Assembly (NCBI GenBank): GCA_041399065.1
Contig: JAWKTN010000003.1
Coordinates: forward strand, 310,001-374,000
DNA length: 64,000 bases
Reading direction: 5' to 3'
DNA from: JAGQPD01 sp020426865
Lineage (GTDB): Bacteria > Planctomycetota > Planctomycetia > Pirellulales > Pirellulaceae
This document shows positions 36,239 to 45,420 of this stretch, one piece after another. A model generated the notes under the pieces. That model did not search any database. It was not told the DNA's origin and worked only from the letters and a program-made list of their open reading frames with translations. The first letter of the stretch is position 1. The number at the start of each line of letters is the position of its first letter. Made by a program: the position numbers and the translations under genes.

Positions 36239-39200
36239 ATGGCAGTTTCAGCTCAATATTTCACTAATTCAGGAAACCGTTTTACAGATAACGGGCGAGT
36301 GCGGGATACGCGAAACACTCACTATGACACGCGAGTTACACAGCCAGGGCGCGCACGGCAATACGCAGGGACAGCACAGAACCATCAATACACGAAGTTA
36401 AGTAGCACTCCAGCACTCCCCAGTAGCGGCGACTGGTCGGTCAGCGGATGGTTTTGTGTGGATTCATTTCCGACATCAGGGACATACGGAACCTTGTTGT
36501 CGCAGTTCTCTCAAGAAAGCGGCCAAGGATTTACATTGCAGGTTGATTCAAACAAGAAACTGCGTCTTTACTACAGCGGTACCACAACGGTGAGTGCAAC
36601 CGGAACTACTGAGCTAAAGGCAGGGAAATGGTATTTTGTTGCCATGAATGCGTCGGTGTTATCCGATTATCGGATTGTCTCGTTAAAGGTCGATGGCTTG
36701 GTCGATATCGGGATCGCGGTGTTGGAGAGTGCGTATTCGATGACGCAAACGCCAACGGTGCTCGGCGCCGAAGGCAACCCGGCCAGTACCATGGGCCAAT
36801 TCTTACAAGGAAAGCTTTGGAATTGGTGCATCTGGGCAGGGAAAGCACTGTCCAATTCACAAATTGCGAATCTGTACCTACACCCGACCACGTTGCTGGA
36901 GACCGGGTATCTTACGCGTTGCTACAAGCTGGAAGAAAGCTCCGTCGGCGTGACATCCGCGTATGACTGCGGTTCGGACATCAAGCATGGAACGCATACG
37001 GGCAATCCAGCGATTTATAGCGATGCATCGGTTCCAGCGTCGTTTGCCAATGAAGTAGGGTACAGCATCATCGGTTCAGTCATTCCGCGGAGAGAGTATA
37101 CCGGCAACACTGGCTACGACGCGCTCAATGGTACCGCGCTACAATTCGTGGGTCGAGCGACACGACATGCAAAAGTCAACGGGGTAAACGCCCTGAAATT
37201 CAATGGAGATGGCGGTTACGTAGACATCGGGGCAGTGACCGGGGCTCGCACTGGGAGTGCGAAACGAACGATTTGTTGTTGGGTAAAACCGTTGGCATTC
37301 GGAAATGACGAAGCTCTTCCCATACTGCAATATTCCAGTACAAGCGGAAATGGGAAGAAGATGATTATCTACGCAGAGAATTCTTCGACATTTAGCAAGA
37401 AGAGCTTTTCGGTAGGTTGTGGTGGTCATCGTGTCGTCGCTAACGATAGCGATCTGAGTGTTGGTACGTGGTACCACGTGGCTGTGACGTTTCCTGCCAA
37501 TACGTCGATGAGCTCGGGAATTGAGATCTTTATCAATGGGAAGAATGCAAATGCGTCCACCGAGGATGGAAGTCCTGTTGCCCTGAGTACAGGAACGGTG
37601 GACATTAAGCTCGCGGCCGACATGCTCGGAGCGACCACTGGCAACTGTGTGTTGTCAGACGTTCGCATCTACAACGAGGATCTCGGGAGCGACATGGATT
37701 CCTACGGCGATTCTGCGAACATCGCCAAGGTGATGTACGGAGAATTGCATTTAGTAAGCAATCTCAAGGGCGCTTGGCCGTTGGCCGAGGGCTCAGGGGA
37801 CGAGTTGTACGAAATCGTTGGCGGTGCCCATGGAGCAACCGATACGACGGCTACCAGCGGTGCAGGAACAGAATACCCTGTGTGGGATATTGGCGATGGG
37901 ATTCCGTCGTACAATTTGCGTTATGGCCACAGCAAAGCACTTCTCATGGAAGATAGCGATGAGTATGTGAGCTCACGTCGGATCTACGATCTCGACAAGT
38001 ATACAAGCTGGACGTTTGAGTGCGAATTCAAGATTCCTGGCTCCTCGTTGACGACAGGGGTGAAGCTCCTGGCGCTCGAAGGAGACACTGGGTATACGCA
38101 CATCTCGGTAACCTATGAAGGGAAAACGTCGATCTTCTTGGGCGGAAGTACACACGGCACGAACGCATGGATCAACGCCAACACCGGCTTCGGAGCTAAC
38201 CAGTGGCACAAACTGAAGGTGAGCTACGATGCTGACGCTGGCGAGCTCACGATTTGGAAGGATGGCAATACGACGGCGTTTGGCACTCAATCGGTATCGT
38301 CACCGGCCTCAAAGACGGGAAGACTTCTGCTCGGCGTAGGAGTGACGCCCGTTACCTGGCTCCTTCGCGAGGCGCAGTGGACTTATGGAGGCAAGGTAGG
38401 GCACATCTACAAGTGTTCAGACGGTTACGGAGAGGTTCTTCCGGACTCGAAGGGAGGAGGGATCCCGGATGGAGGAGGCGTGGTTGATGGTAAATGGCAT
38501 TACGTGCCTGCCAAATCCGACGGCACAGCATACGCTGCCGACGGTAGTCCGCTGACCAATGGCGTGGGTGCCTACCACAACAATGCCGAGGCGAGTCTTG
38601 ATTTTAGCGGCGATGAACCGAAAGCACCCTGGCTTTACGATCGTGTCGTGCCTGGCGCGGCCAATGGGAGCGGAGGGACGTATCCATGCTATCGATTTGG
38701 TGACCAAGTAGGTATGGTCGAGAAAATTAGTGCGAATGTCATCCAGCTCCAGGACCCACAAGCAACCGGCGCCGATGCGTCACGGATGATCAAGGGAACA
38801 TCGGAAGCGGACATCGAAGCAGCGATTGACCAGGCGTTGGAGGTAATGGGGGTCGCAGGAGAGCTCAATTTGGTGCTGGATGAACGCACCTGGCCAATTA
38901 CAGCGCAAATAGAATTTACCACAGCCGTATCAATCTACGGGCTCAATGCTGAGCTAAAGACGTATTACGCAGCGCCAGACACCAATCACGCCGCGTTCAA
39001 ATGGACACGAACAACCGGACTGGCTTACAATTCGAGCCTCTATCTTGCGATGGATGAGGATGTTGTTGTCGACCCAGGAAGTTCGTACGGCTCGGAAGTC
39101 AAGTGTGCGGCATTGGCGAGTAGTGTGTCTGTCGGAGATTGGGTTGATCTAAAAAGTGATGTGGAAATCCAAGGTCTTCGCCCACACTATTACCCAACTA

Positions 39201-40405
39201 CGAATGCTGCGCAGCGGCCGACGGAGCTGCACAAGGTCGCCTACGTGGATACCAGCAATGGCATTATCGGGTTGGAAGACCAGGTAATCGATGTGGTTGA
39301 GACAAGCGACAACGCAAGGATCGCGAAGGTGGCAATGAAGAACGACATCGTCGTGCGAGGGCTCACCGTCACAACTGACTCAAATGCGTCTGGTGTGGTG
39401 TTCAATTTCGAGGAATGTAGCGACTTGCTGGTTGAAAACATTTGGTTCAACGCAGGTGCGAAAGGAGGTATCGACCTACATCACGTCGGAGACTTCACGA
39501 TTCGGGATCTAACGATAGTGAGTTTCCGCGATCCTATTCCAGGGGATTACGGCATCGTTTTCGCTGGCGTAGCTCGAGGAGTCGTCGAGCGATATACAGC
39601 AGCACATTTGTGGCATCCATATACGACATCCAGCACGTACGACGTCAACCCAATCCGATATGGCACCCCACGGGATGTCGAAGTTCGAAGTGCCGTATTT
39701 GAGCAGGATTATGGCACAGTTCCACCGGGTGGCCAAGGAACCACGAATTCGGCTTGTGCCGACGCACATGCGGAGGGTTACGATATTCGACTCGTCGATT
39801 CGGAAATTCGAATCGTTTCGGAATCGCAGGTGAAAGGGGTACAGTGCCGTTGCCGGAACATGCTCATCAAGGGGACGACCGTGCGTGGGTATGCTGGGGA
39901 AACAGGGGAATCTCAGTTCGGTGTATATGCTCTCGCTGAAAATTGTGTCGTGGAAGAAAGCATCTTTATCGACAATATTTACGGAGTGGTGCTGGATCAA
40001 CAACTAGCGTACTCGGCTCCCTACGACGACTTTTCGGGATGCAAGAGTAAAAACAACGTCTATCGACAGAATAAGTACGCAGGGCTAAAAATGCACAACA
40101 ATGAGAGTGATGGAGACGTGTTTATTGAAAATGGGGGCGGCTATAGCATTCATTCCGGGATGGCCGTGTTCAACGACTCGGCTGGCACGGTCACAAACGG
40201 CGTGTTTTACCACGATGGCACGGCCCAAACCAAGTCAATTAGAAGTTGGTGGGGGAATCCAATCACAAACAATACGATGACAATAGGAGGTACGGGATTG
40301 GGGAATCAGTTTGTGGGATATGGTAACCTTGGTCTAGACGCAATAGTTGCTCCTTCGGGAGTTAGCTATGGACCACCGAACTACAATGGCAACACCATAA
40401 GTTAG
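36239..40405 (+). CDS. Giant LamG/beta-helix tailspike-like protein B
   Basis: The 1388-residue paralogue of the 27375 protein starts MAVSAQYFTNSGNRFTDNG, again with no signal peptide; AAGGAG 7 nt upstream fixes the start. Its three LamG-type domains are at about residues 55-235 (DWSVSGWFCVD, WNWCIWAGKAL), 290-500 (RTICCWVKPL, IEIFINGKNA) and 580-740 (SWTFECEFKI, QWHKLKVSYD). The linker has PWLYDRVVPGAANG. The pectate-lyase-like entry (DPQATGADASRM, EADIEAAIDQALEVM) leads into a beta-helix. The N-terminal 30 residues and the linker are the best conserved parts between the two giants, which suggests shared anchoring and variable binding surfaces. Confidence 0.75.
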   Translation: MAVSAQYFTNSGNRFTDNGRVRDTRNTHYDTRVTQPGRARQYAGTAQNHQYTKLSSTPALPSSGDWSVSGWFCVDSFPTSGTYGTLLSQFSQESGQGFTLQVDSNKKLRLYYSGTTTVSATGTTELKAGKWYFVAMNASVLSDYRIVSLKVDGLVDIGIAVLESAYSMTQTPTVLGAEGNPASTMGQFLQGKLWNWCIWAGKALSNSQIANLYLHPTTLLETGYLTRCYKLEESSVGVTSAYDCGSDIKHGTHTGNPAIYSDASVPASFANEVGYSIIGSVIPRREYTGNTGYDALNGTALQFVGRATRHAKVNGVNALKFNGDGGYVDIGAVTGARTGSAKRTICCWVKPLAFGNDEALPILQYSSTSGNGKKMIIYAENSSTFSKKSFSVGCGGHRVVANDSDLSVGTWYHVAVTFPANTSMSSGIEIFINGKNANASTEDGSPVALSTGTVDIKLAADMLGATTGNCVLSDVRIYNEDLGSDMDSYGDSANIAKVMYGELHLVSNLKGAWPLAEGSGDELYEIVGGAHGATDTTATSGAGTEYPVWDIGDGIPSYNLRYGHSKALLMEDSDEYVSSRRIYDLDKYTSWTFECEFKIPGSSLTTGVKLLALEGDTGYTHISVTYEGKTSIFLGGSTHGTNAWINANTGFGANQWHKLKVSYDADAGELTIWKDGNTTAFGTQSVSSPASKTGRLLLGVGVTPVTWLLREAQWTYGGKVGHIYKCSDGYGEVLPDSKGGGIPDGGGVVDGKWHYVPAKSDGTAYAADGSPLTNGVGAYHNNAEASLDFSGDEPKAPWLYDRVVPGAANGSGGTYPCYRFGDQVGMVEKISANVIQLQDPQATGADASRMIKGTSEADIEAAIDQALEVMGVAGELNLVLDERTWPITAQIEFTTAVSIYGLNAELKTYYAAPDTNHAAFKWTRTTGLAYNSSLYLAMDEDVVVDPGSSYGSEVKCAALASSVSVGDWVDLKSDVEIQGLRPHYYPTTNAAQRPTELHKVAYVDTSNGIIGLEDQVIDVVETSDNARIAKVAMKNDIVVRGLTVTTDSNASGVVFNFEECSDLLVENIWFNAGAKGGIDLHHVGDFTIRDLTIVSFRDPIPGDYGIVFAGVARGVVERYTAAHLWHPYTTSSTYDVNPIRYGTPRDVEVRSAVFEQDYGTVPPGGQGTTNSACADAHAEGYDIRLVDSEIRIVSESQVKGVQCRCRNMLIKGTTVRGYAGETGESQFGVYALAENCVVEESIFIDNIYGVVLDQQLAYSAPYDDFSGCKSKNNVYRQNKYAGLKMHNNESDGDVFIENGGGYSIHSGMAVFNDSAGTVTNGVFYHDGTAQTKSIRSWWGNPITNNTMTIGGTGLGNQFVGYGNLGLDAIVAPSGVSYGPPNYNGNTIS

Positions 40406-40423
40406 GAATGGCCATAAGCGAGA

Positions 40424-40461
40424 TACAGGAACGAAGACACGCACATGTCTTCGTTCCTGTA
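40424..40461. terminator. 16-bp perfect hairpin between convergent genes
   Basis: TACAGGAACGAAGACA (40424-40439), a 6-nt loop CGCACA, and the exact reverse complement (40446-40461). It lies between the stops of giant gene B and the PEP-CTERM gene B, where a bidirectional terminator would be expected. No T-run follows on either strand, so a role in RNA stability or recombination is also possible. Confidence 0.6.
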
Positions 40462-40480
40462 GAATTGCTACGGCGTGCAA

Positions 40481-41062
40481 CTAGGGCTTTCGCGAGCAAA
40501 AGAATATCGAACTTTGTGCAAATATGCAAAGGAGGATCGAACTCGGTTCTGGTATTGGAATTCGCGAGATTGACACGATATCGCCATTTAGCACAATGTT
40601 GCCGGAACTAGGTCCAACCCGCGTCCTCATTCCGAATTGAAACAGCTGCCAATCAGGCTGTTCAAAGTTACTTAGGAAAGGAGCTGGTACATGCTCTTTG
40701 TAAAAGATAAACTCTACATCATTTCGTTTTTGGTCCGCCACTCGTATTTGTAAAGAACTTAGTGTTCCAAGACGCTCGATAGACACGCTTGGCGGATCAA
40801 GAAGGTCCATCGTTGGCGGCAGCTCGTAAGGAATACTCCACTGAAGGTCCCAATCAGTTGCACGATACCGGCCAACTTCACCATTGTCGTCCAGTGACGA
40901 CGTAGTCCCGAATAGCGTCAATTCGAATTCCTCACCCTTGTCACCAACCATGTGCCACCGGTAATCTTCCTGCGCCGTCGCCTGGCCTGGTGCGACGCAC
41001 ATGACGGTGGCGAGGACGAGAAAGCAAAAACTCTGCATGACTTTGTGATTGGACTGGACCAT
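40481..41062 (-). CDS. PEP-CTERM exported protein B
   Basis: The 193-residue protein has a signal peptide (FCFLVLATVMCVAPGQATAQ), a beta-rich domain (EDYRWHMVGDKGEEFELTLFG) and a C-terminal IPEPSSILLCIFAQSSIFFCSRKP. That end is a textbook PEP motif, hydrophobic helix and basic end for exosortase processing and surface anchoring. It is paralogous to the 31503 gene. AGAGGTG lies before the ATG. No exosortase gene is in the window. Pairing with the giant gene in both modules suggests linked roles at the cell surface. Confidence 0.82.
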   Translation of the reverse strand: MVQSNHKVMQSFCFLVLATVMCVAPGQATAQEDYRWHMVGDKGEEFELTLFGTTSSLDDNGEVGRYRATDWDLQWSIPYELPPTMDLLDPPSVSIERLGTLSSLQIRVADQKRNDVEFIFYKEHVPAPFLSNFEQPDWQLFQFGMRTRVGPSSGNIVLNGDIVSISRIPIPEPSSILLCIFAQSSIFFCSRKP

Positions 41063-41129
41063 GGCTCACCTCTTCAAGTAGTGGAGGTTCAATGAAGATT
41101 GTCAACGAATCACGCCTTGGCAACCGGCG

Positions 41130-41450
41130 TAAGGTGGTGGATCCATGTTGCCGCTTACCTGCATGCTAACCGGGGCTGAAGTTGACTGCAAGTGTTCTTG
41201 TCATGGGGTCGGTTGGGTGAGCTAATGCCCGTGGCACTCTTTTGGGTCAAACTCGCAATGAATTTGACATGTCTGTGCCACTCGGCGCGATCCCAAATCG
41301 ATCGCGACTAGCGATGTTAGACGTTGTAACCATTGTCTGAATACGGAGTTATGGCATTTACAGCAATGCCGTCGCGGGGCATCGACCGAGCAGTTGTGGA
41401 CGCAGGAGAATGGTAGGTGAAACGATGCGGGTTACCACTTTGTGGTACCG
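41130..41450. repeat. Conserved non-coding block upstream of PEP-CTERM gene B
   Basis: This is the counterpart of 32238-32545, with the same order of conserved patches and small indels. It ends near TACCACTTTGTGG. It must contain the PEP-CTERM promoter region, but 300 bp of conservation is more than a promoter needs. Confidence 0.65.
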
Positions 41451-42021
41451 GCGGAGCGAAGTCGCGCGTTTTGGCCGGATATTGGACGCGCATCTGACGG
41501 ATTGTGCGTCGTTTAGTTGTGCGATGTCGTAGCAGTGCCCAGCTCGGCGCGAGTGTTTTTCGCGGTGGCTGGGTGTCGTCGAGTTGTTGCCGTTTGTGAA
41601 AGCTTTTAGCCGGTTGTGTGCGAGGCGTCTGATGAAAGAACGGGTAAGTTAGGTCACCGTCGCGAAAAGGCGAGTGCGTTCGCGGTTGTACAGCGTTCGG
41701 TCGGTGGTGGTGTCGGATCGCGATCTTGCTTGGCCGCGTGTCCGAGGTACGAATCACCGAGAGCGAAGTGTAGCGGTTGGAACGGCTGCCATCTCACGAC
41801 CGCTTCACAGGAGAAGAGAGCCACCAACGACGCGGCGTTGAACGAGAAGACGCCGGCATTTCGTCGTCTATAACTTCCTTCGAGCGAAGGGTGAGCTGGG
41901 TCCCAAATTACCAGTCTAAGATCATGCGATGCCACACGTCGGCGTCCTATCCCAGCACGCGTTTCCCAGGTGAAACGGGTCTGAGATCGGTTCGTAGCTT
42001 AGCGAATTGGCGTGGGGCGGT
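41451..42021. other. Gene-free stretch before the IS21-type element
   Basis: About 570 bp with no convincing gene in either direction. It must contain the left end of the IS21-type element, but no terminal inverted repeat could be paired with confidence. Confidence 0.4.
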
Positions 42022-42786
42022 TTACGAATCGGTGTCGTTGTCGTCGTTCGTGCGATAGCTTTTCCCTTCAATCGTGATCGCCTCCCCGTGATGCATCAAC
42101 CGATCGATCATGGCGGTCGCCAAAGTGTTGTCGACGTCGAAGATTTTGCCCCACTCCCGGAATTTGCGATTCGTCGTGACGACGATCGATCCGGCTTCGT
42201 AGCGGGCTGCGACGACTTGGAACATCAGGTCGGCACCTCGTTTGTCGATGGGAAGATATCCCAGCTCATCGAGAAGGAGAAGTTCCGGTCGGATATACTC
42301 GCGGAGCTTTTTCTCCAGCGTCCCATTCAATTGTGCGGTCGTCAGCACGTTGATCATGTCGATCACACGCGTGAACCGCACCTTGATTCCCTTTTCACAA
42401 GCAACGTAACCCAATGCGGCCAGGAGATGACTTTTTCCAGTCCCTGTCCCTCCCACGAATACCGCGCAGCCATGCGTTTCGACGAACTCACAATCGAACA
42501 GCCGCAACACCTTTTCTTTGGGAATCTTGCGCGGGAAGTCGAAGTTATACTCCTCCAACGTCTTGCGTTTGGGAAGTCGAGCCTGTGCGATGCGTCGCTG
42601 CATGGCCTTTTCCGCGCGAGTAGTTGCCTCACCGCCTACCAGTAGGCTGAGAACTTCCAGCATGGACGTGTTGTTGCGCGCCGCTTCGTCGAGAGTTTCG
42701 GCGTAATGTTCCAAGAAGTAAGTCAGTCTGAGCGCAGCGAAATCTTCTCGAAGTTGTTCATGCAGTCGTTTGTCGCGGGGAGTCAT
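42022..42786 (-). CDS. istB: IS21 helper ATPase IstB
   Basis: The 254-residue protein has Walker A GGTGTGKSHLLAALG, Walker B ELLLLDELGYLPID and the AAA-type sensor segment SIVVTTNRKFREWG, with the N-terminal IstB region (LREDFAALRLTYFLEHY). IstB assembles on DNA to guide and stimulate the IstA transposase. It overlaps istA by 4 bp. Full length, apparently intact. Confidence 0.93.
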   Translation of the reverse strand: MTPRDKRLHEQLREDFAALRLTYFLEHYAETLDEAARNNTSMLEVLSLLVGGEATTRAEKAMQRRIAQARLPKRKTLEEYNFDFPRKIPKEKVLRLFDCEFVETHGCAVFVGGTGTGKSHLLAALGYVACEKGIKVRFTRVIDMINVLTTAQLNGTLEKKLREYIRPELLLLDELGYLPIDKRGADLMFQVVAARYEAGSIVVTTNRKFREWGKIFDVDNTLATAMIDRLMHHGEAITIEGKSYRTNDDNDTDS

Positions 42787-44336
42787 GGTTCCTCGTTTTT
42801 ATCTTGAGGTGGAGCGTGGTTCGTCGTGTCGGCCTCCGTGCATCCATCATCGTCTTCCAGAAAGCGGTCATAACTGGCGGGATCGTCGGGTTCGTAGTCG
42901 GTTTCTTCGATCCATTCGGGACAACGTGGTAGGACTTCCGTGGGCGAGGGAAGTTCCCGCTGACGCCGGCGCTGATGCAGGATGGCTTCGACATAACTGG
43001 CGTCGTACGTTTCGTACTCCAGAGCCTGCTGGAGCGCAGGCAGGAGCTCCTCCCGTCCGTAGAGGTCCTTCAGCTTCAGCAAGCGACGCAGATGCGTTTG
43101 TGGTTTGACGGGCTGCTGCAACAGTTTCCAGTGAAACTTCTGAGCAACTTCGCCCAGGGCCGCGAACGCTGCTTCGACAGAATTCTTTCTCTGCCGTCGT
43201 TTCATCGTTTTGGCTTGCAGCAGATGTTCGTCCTTGCGAATCAATTGTCTTCTCTCGTAGCTCCGCCGGTGACGCGCCACTTCTTGACCTTGATAGACGA
43301 TCCACACGTAGCGGTTGTCGGCACGAACCGTGACGGTCTTGCGGGCCAATTCGGGAGGCACGGAGTAACGATTCGAATCGAAACGGATGCGAGCGTGTGC
43401 ATTGACGACAGCCGACACCACCTCGTCCGTTTGAAAGGGAATGGCCGGCAAGGCACGTAGCTGCGGCTTTTCATCTGAAAAGCGATCTACCGGTCGCTGC
43501 TGGGTCGTTTCATGGATTCGCACATTGGCCACTTCCTCCCGCCAATAGATGGCCAGTTTCTGGTAGTCCTCCCAGCACGTGAGTTCATGATCACGACCGG
43601 CCAGCGCGTTCTGCTTGACATAGCGCACGTTGACTTCCACCGTGCCCTTGGATTCCGGGTCGCGGGCCGCACACGCAATCGGTTCCAGATAGAAGTGACC
43701 ACACAGCTCGACGAACTCCGGGTGCAAGGTGGCATACCGGCCGGCGCCGCTGAGCACGGCCGTTTTCAGATTATCGAAGATGATTTTTCGAGGGCTACCG
43801 CCGAAAAAGTTCAGCGCATTCACGAGGCAACGATAGAACTCGGCCTTGCATTCGGACAAGCTGAATTCGATATAACACAACCGGCTGAAACAAAGCACGG
43901 CGACCAACACCGAGACTTTCCTCAATGTGGCACCAATTTGCAGCCAACCACAACTGCCCCAGTCGACTTGAAACGCTTCACCTGGTTCGTAGAACACCTC
44001 GTGATACACGCGGCCTCGTGCGGGGCGAATCGTTCGCAAGTAATCTTTGACCAACGTGATGCCGCCTTGGTAACCTTCTTCGCCCTTGGAAATCTCTTCC
44101 AAGACCCGCACGGCTGAGAGGCGTGGGTAACGCTCGATGATCTCGTCGATCTTCTTCTTGTAGGGATCGAGCTTGCTGGTTCGTGGTTGCTTGGCGACTT
44201 GGCTTGGCGGTTCCTCCATGGCCAGCGCCTTGGTGACCGTAGTGTGGCAACAACGCAACCGCTCCGCGATGGCTCGTTTCGAGAACTTCTCGATTTCGTG
44301 CAGACGCCGGATCTCCGCCCATAAGGAGACTTTCAT
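42783..44336 (-). CDS. istA: IS21 transposase IstA
   Basis: The 517-residue DDE transposase has an N-terminal helix-turn-helix (FSKRAIAERLRCCHTTVTKAL) and a second DNA-binding region. The retroviral-integrase-type core has Asp in EAFQVDWGSCGW, Asp in KIIFDNLKTAV and Glu in SKGTVEVNVRYVKQNAL. A C-terminal domain follows. All three catalytic acids are present and the frame is open, so it is potentially active. It is transcribed with istB. Confidence 0.93.
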   Translation of the reverse strand: MKVSLWAEIRRLHEIEKFSKRAIAERLRCCHTTVTKALAMEEPPSQVAKQPRTSKLDPYKKKIDEIIERYPRLSAVRVLEEISKGEEGYQGGITLVKDYLRTIRPARGRVYHEVFYEPGEAFQVDWGSCGWLQIGATLRKVSVLVAVLCFSRLCYIEFSLSECKAEFYRCLVNALNFFGGSPRKIIFDNLKTAVLSGAGRYATLHPEFVELCGHFYLEPIACAARDPESKGTVEVNVRYVKQNALAGRDHELTCWEDYQKLAIYWREEVANVRIHETTQQRPVDRFSDEKPQLRALPAIPFQTDEVVSAVVNAHARIRFDSNRYSVPPELARKTVTVRADNRYVWIVYQGQEVARHRRSYERRQLIRKDEHLLQAKTMKRRQRKNSVEAAFAALGEVAQKFHWKLLQQPVKPQTHLRRLLKLKDLYGREELLPALQQALEYETYDASYVEAILHQRRRQRELPSPTEVLPRCPEWIEETDYEPDDPASYDRFLEDDDGCTEADTTNHAPPQDKNEEP

Positions 44337-44360
44337 GGTTCCGTCCTCTCAGCCAGCCCG

Positions 44361-44732
44361 CTACGGCAGTTCTTGAAACAGTTTTCGCAGCACACTGCCA
44401 GGCTCTTGCCGACGCTGTACGCGAGAAGTGGGTAATGAAAGTACCTGCGTCAGCGGCGACTGGTAGGCGACCAGGTCCAAGTTAATGAGTTCTTCGCGAG
44501 CGCGCGCCGGAAAGCTTCCACGTATCTTCAAGCGTCCCGCGATGGTCGAATCGGCGTAGAACGACAAGCCATGTTTGTCGCTCACTGCAGCCAAAAACAA
44601 ATAGAGGACGATCGCCTCATTTGACAGCCGCGGCGCAAACTCTTTGAGGAAGCGTCGGTCCAGCCAAGAAAAGCCCTCATCCGGTGGGCGGCGGACGCGA
44701 TCGGCCACCAAGATCCGTTTCTGAATGGTCAT
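44361..44732 (-). CDS. IS21-associated helix-turn-helix-like protein
   Basis: The 123-residue protein starts MTIQKRILVADRVRRPP at 44732 (GGAG about 10 nt upstream). It has a winged-helix-like region (SNEAIVLYLFLAAVSDKHGLSFYADSTIAGRLKI) and a basic end. It lies 24 bp upstream of istA in the same direction, so it is probably an accessory regulator of the element. The domain call is by pattern. Confidence 0.6.
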   Translation of the reverse strand: MTIQKRILVADRVRRPPDEGFSWLDRRFLKEFAPRLSNEAIVLYLFLAAVSDKHGLSFYADSTIAGRLKIRGSFPARAREELINLDLVAYQSPLTQVLSLPTSRVQRRQEPGSVLRKLFQELP

Positions 44733-44883
44733 TTTCGTCAACTCCGAGATCGAGAATCGTGTTCGGGCAATCAAGATAGCTGCTCATTGCGGCTGCCCCT
44801 ATAGTCGCCGACACGCTGTGAGCGTGCGGCTGCCAATCGCGCAGCGGCGAGAGGCAGACTTTTGTTTCGTACCAGAGATCGCT

Positions 44884-45420
44884 TCAACGTGATGCTGATG
44901 CTTGCTGGAGATGCTGTGGCATCAACGTATTACCATGGCGCAGCAACCACTTGCGTTCACGGTCGCGAACACGTCGCACCGCTTGGCGACAATCACCACC
45001 GCAATATCGCACAGGAGCCCGAGAGTTCGTGGGCAACGGATCGTAGCATCCTACGCGATCACAAAAATTTTCCGGAATCGGGTTGCTGCGTGACCACGCG
45101 CGGTCACGCGATGGTGGCGAAGGCGGATCCTGAGCTTGATCTTGGGATGCGTTTGCCGTCGCGGCAACTTTTTTCGCTTCGCGACGCCGAGCTTCCGCCT
45201 CGGCGTGACGTTTCCGATTCTCGCCCCGAGCCCGGAAGGCTCGCTGCCGCTTCGCCGCCTGCCAGCGGCGCACTTCCCGGAGGCAGTCAAGATCCTGACA
45301 ATAGCGTTGATTCCAACACCTTGGCTGATACCGCTGGCCGCATCCCTTGCGCAAACAGAGGCGTTGAGAAAAAAGTCGACCAACAGGCGTGACGCACAGA
45401 GTATGATGGGACTGTCCCAT
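44884..45420 (-). CDS. Cysteine-rich protein at the head of the IS21-type element
   Basis: The 178-residue protein has two cysteine clusters: CLRKGCGQRY..CWNQRYCQDLDC near residues 22-47 and CDRVGCYD..RYCGGDC near residues 120-143. A long charged helix (RKRHAEAEARRREAKKV) joins them, and the spacing suggests two small zinc fingers. It is the first gene of the element's run, 151 bp before the HTH-like gene. It is likely DNA-binding or structural; no known family was recognised. Confidence 0.55.
   Translation of the reverse strand: MGQSHHTLCVTPVGRLFSQRLCLRKGCGQRYQPRCWNQRYCQDLDCLREVRRWQAAKRQRAFRARGENRKRHAEAEARRREAKKVAATANASQDQAQDPPSPPSRDRAWSRSNPIPENFCDRVGCYDPLPTNSRAPVRYCGGDCRQAVRRVRDRERKWLLRHGNTLMPQHLQQASASR

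Larger units (their letters stand above)
42022..45420 (-). mobile_element. IS21-family element with two accessory genes
   Basis: istB and istA overlap by 4 bp as in IS21. Two further minus-strand genes (44361-44732 and 44884-45420) lie immediately upstream in the same direction and probably belong to the element. The outer ends were not resolved. A sequence near 45501-45527 reads TGTGAGTTGATTTGGCGGTG on the minus strand and could be the right terminal repeat, but no matching left copy was found. The coordinates span the genes only. Confidence 0.7.

Noticed and set aside
41317..41935. Minus-strand frames in the gap before the IS21-type element
   Set aside because: Composition is Arg/Pro/His-rich, without motif, ribosome site or counterpart in module A.
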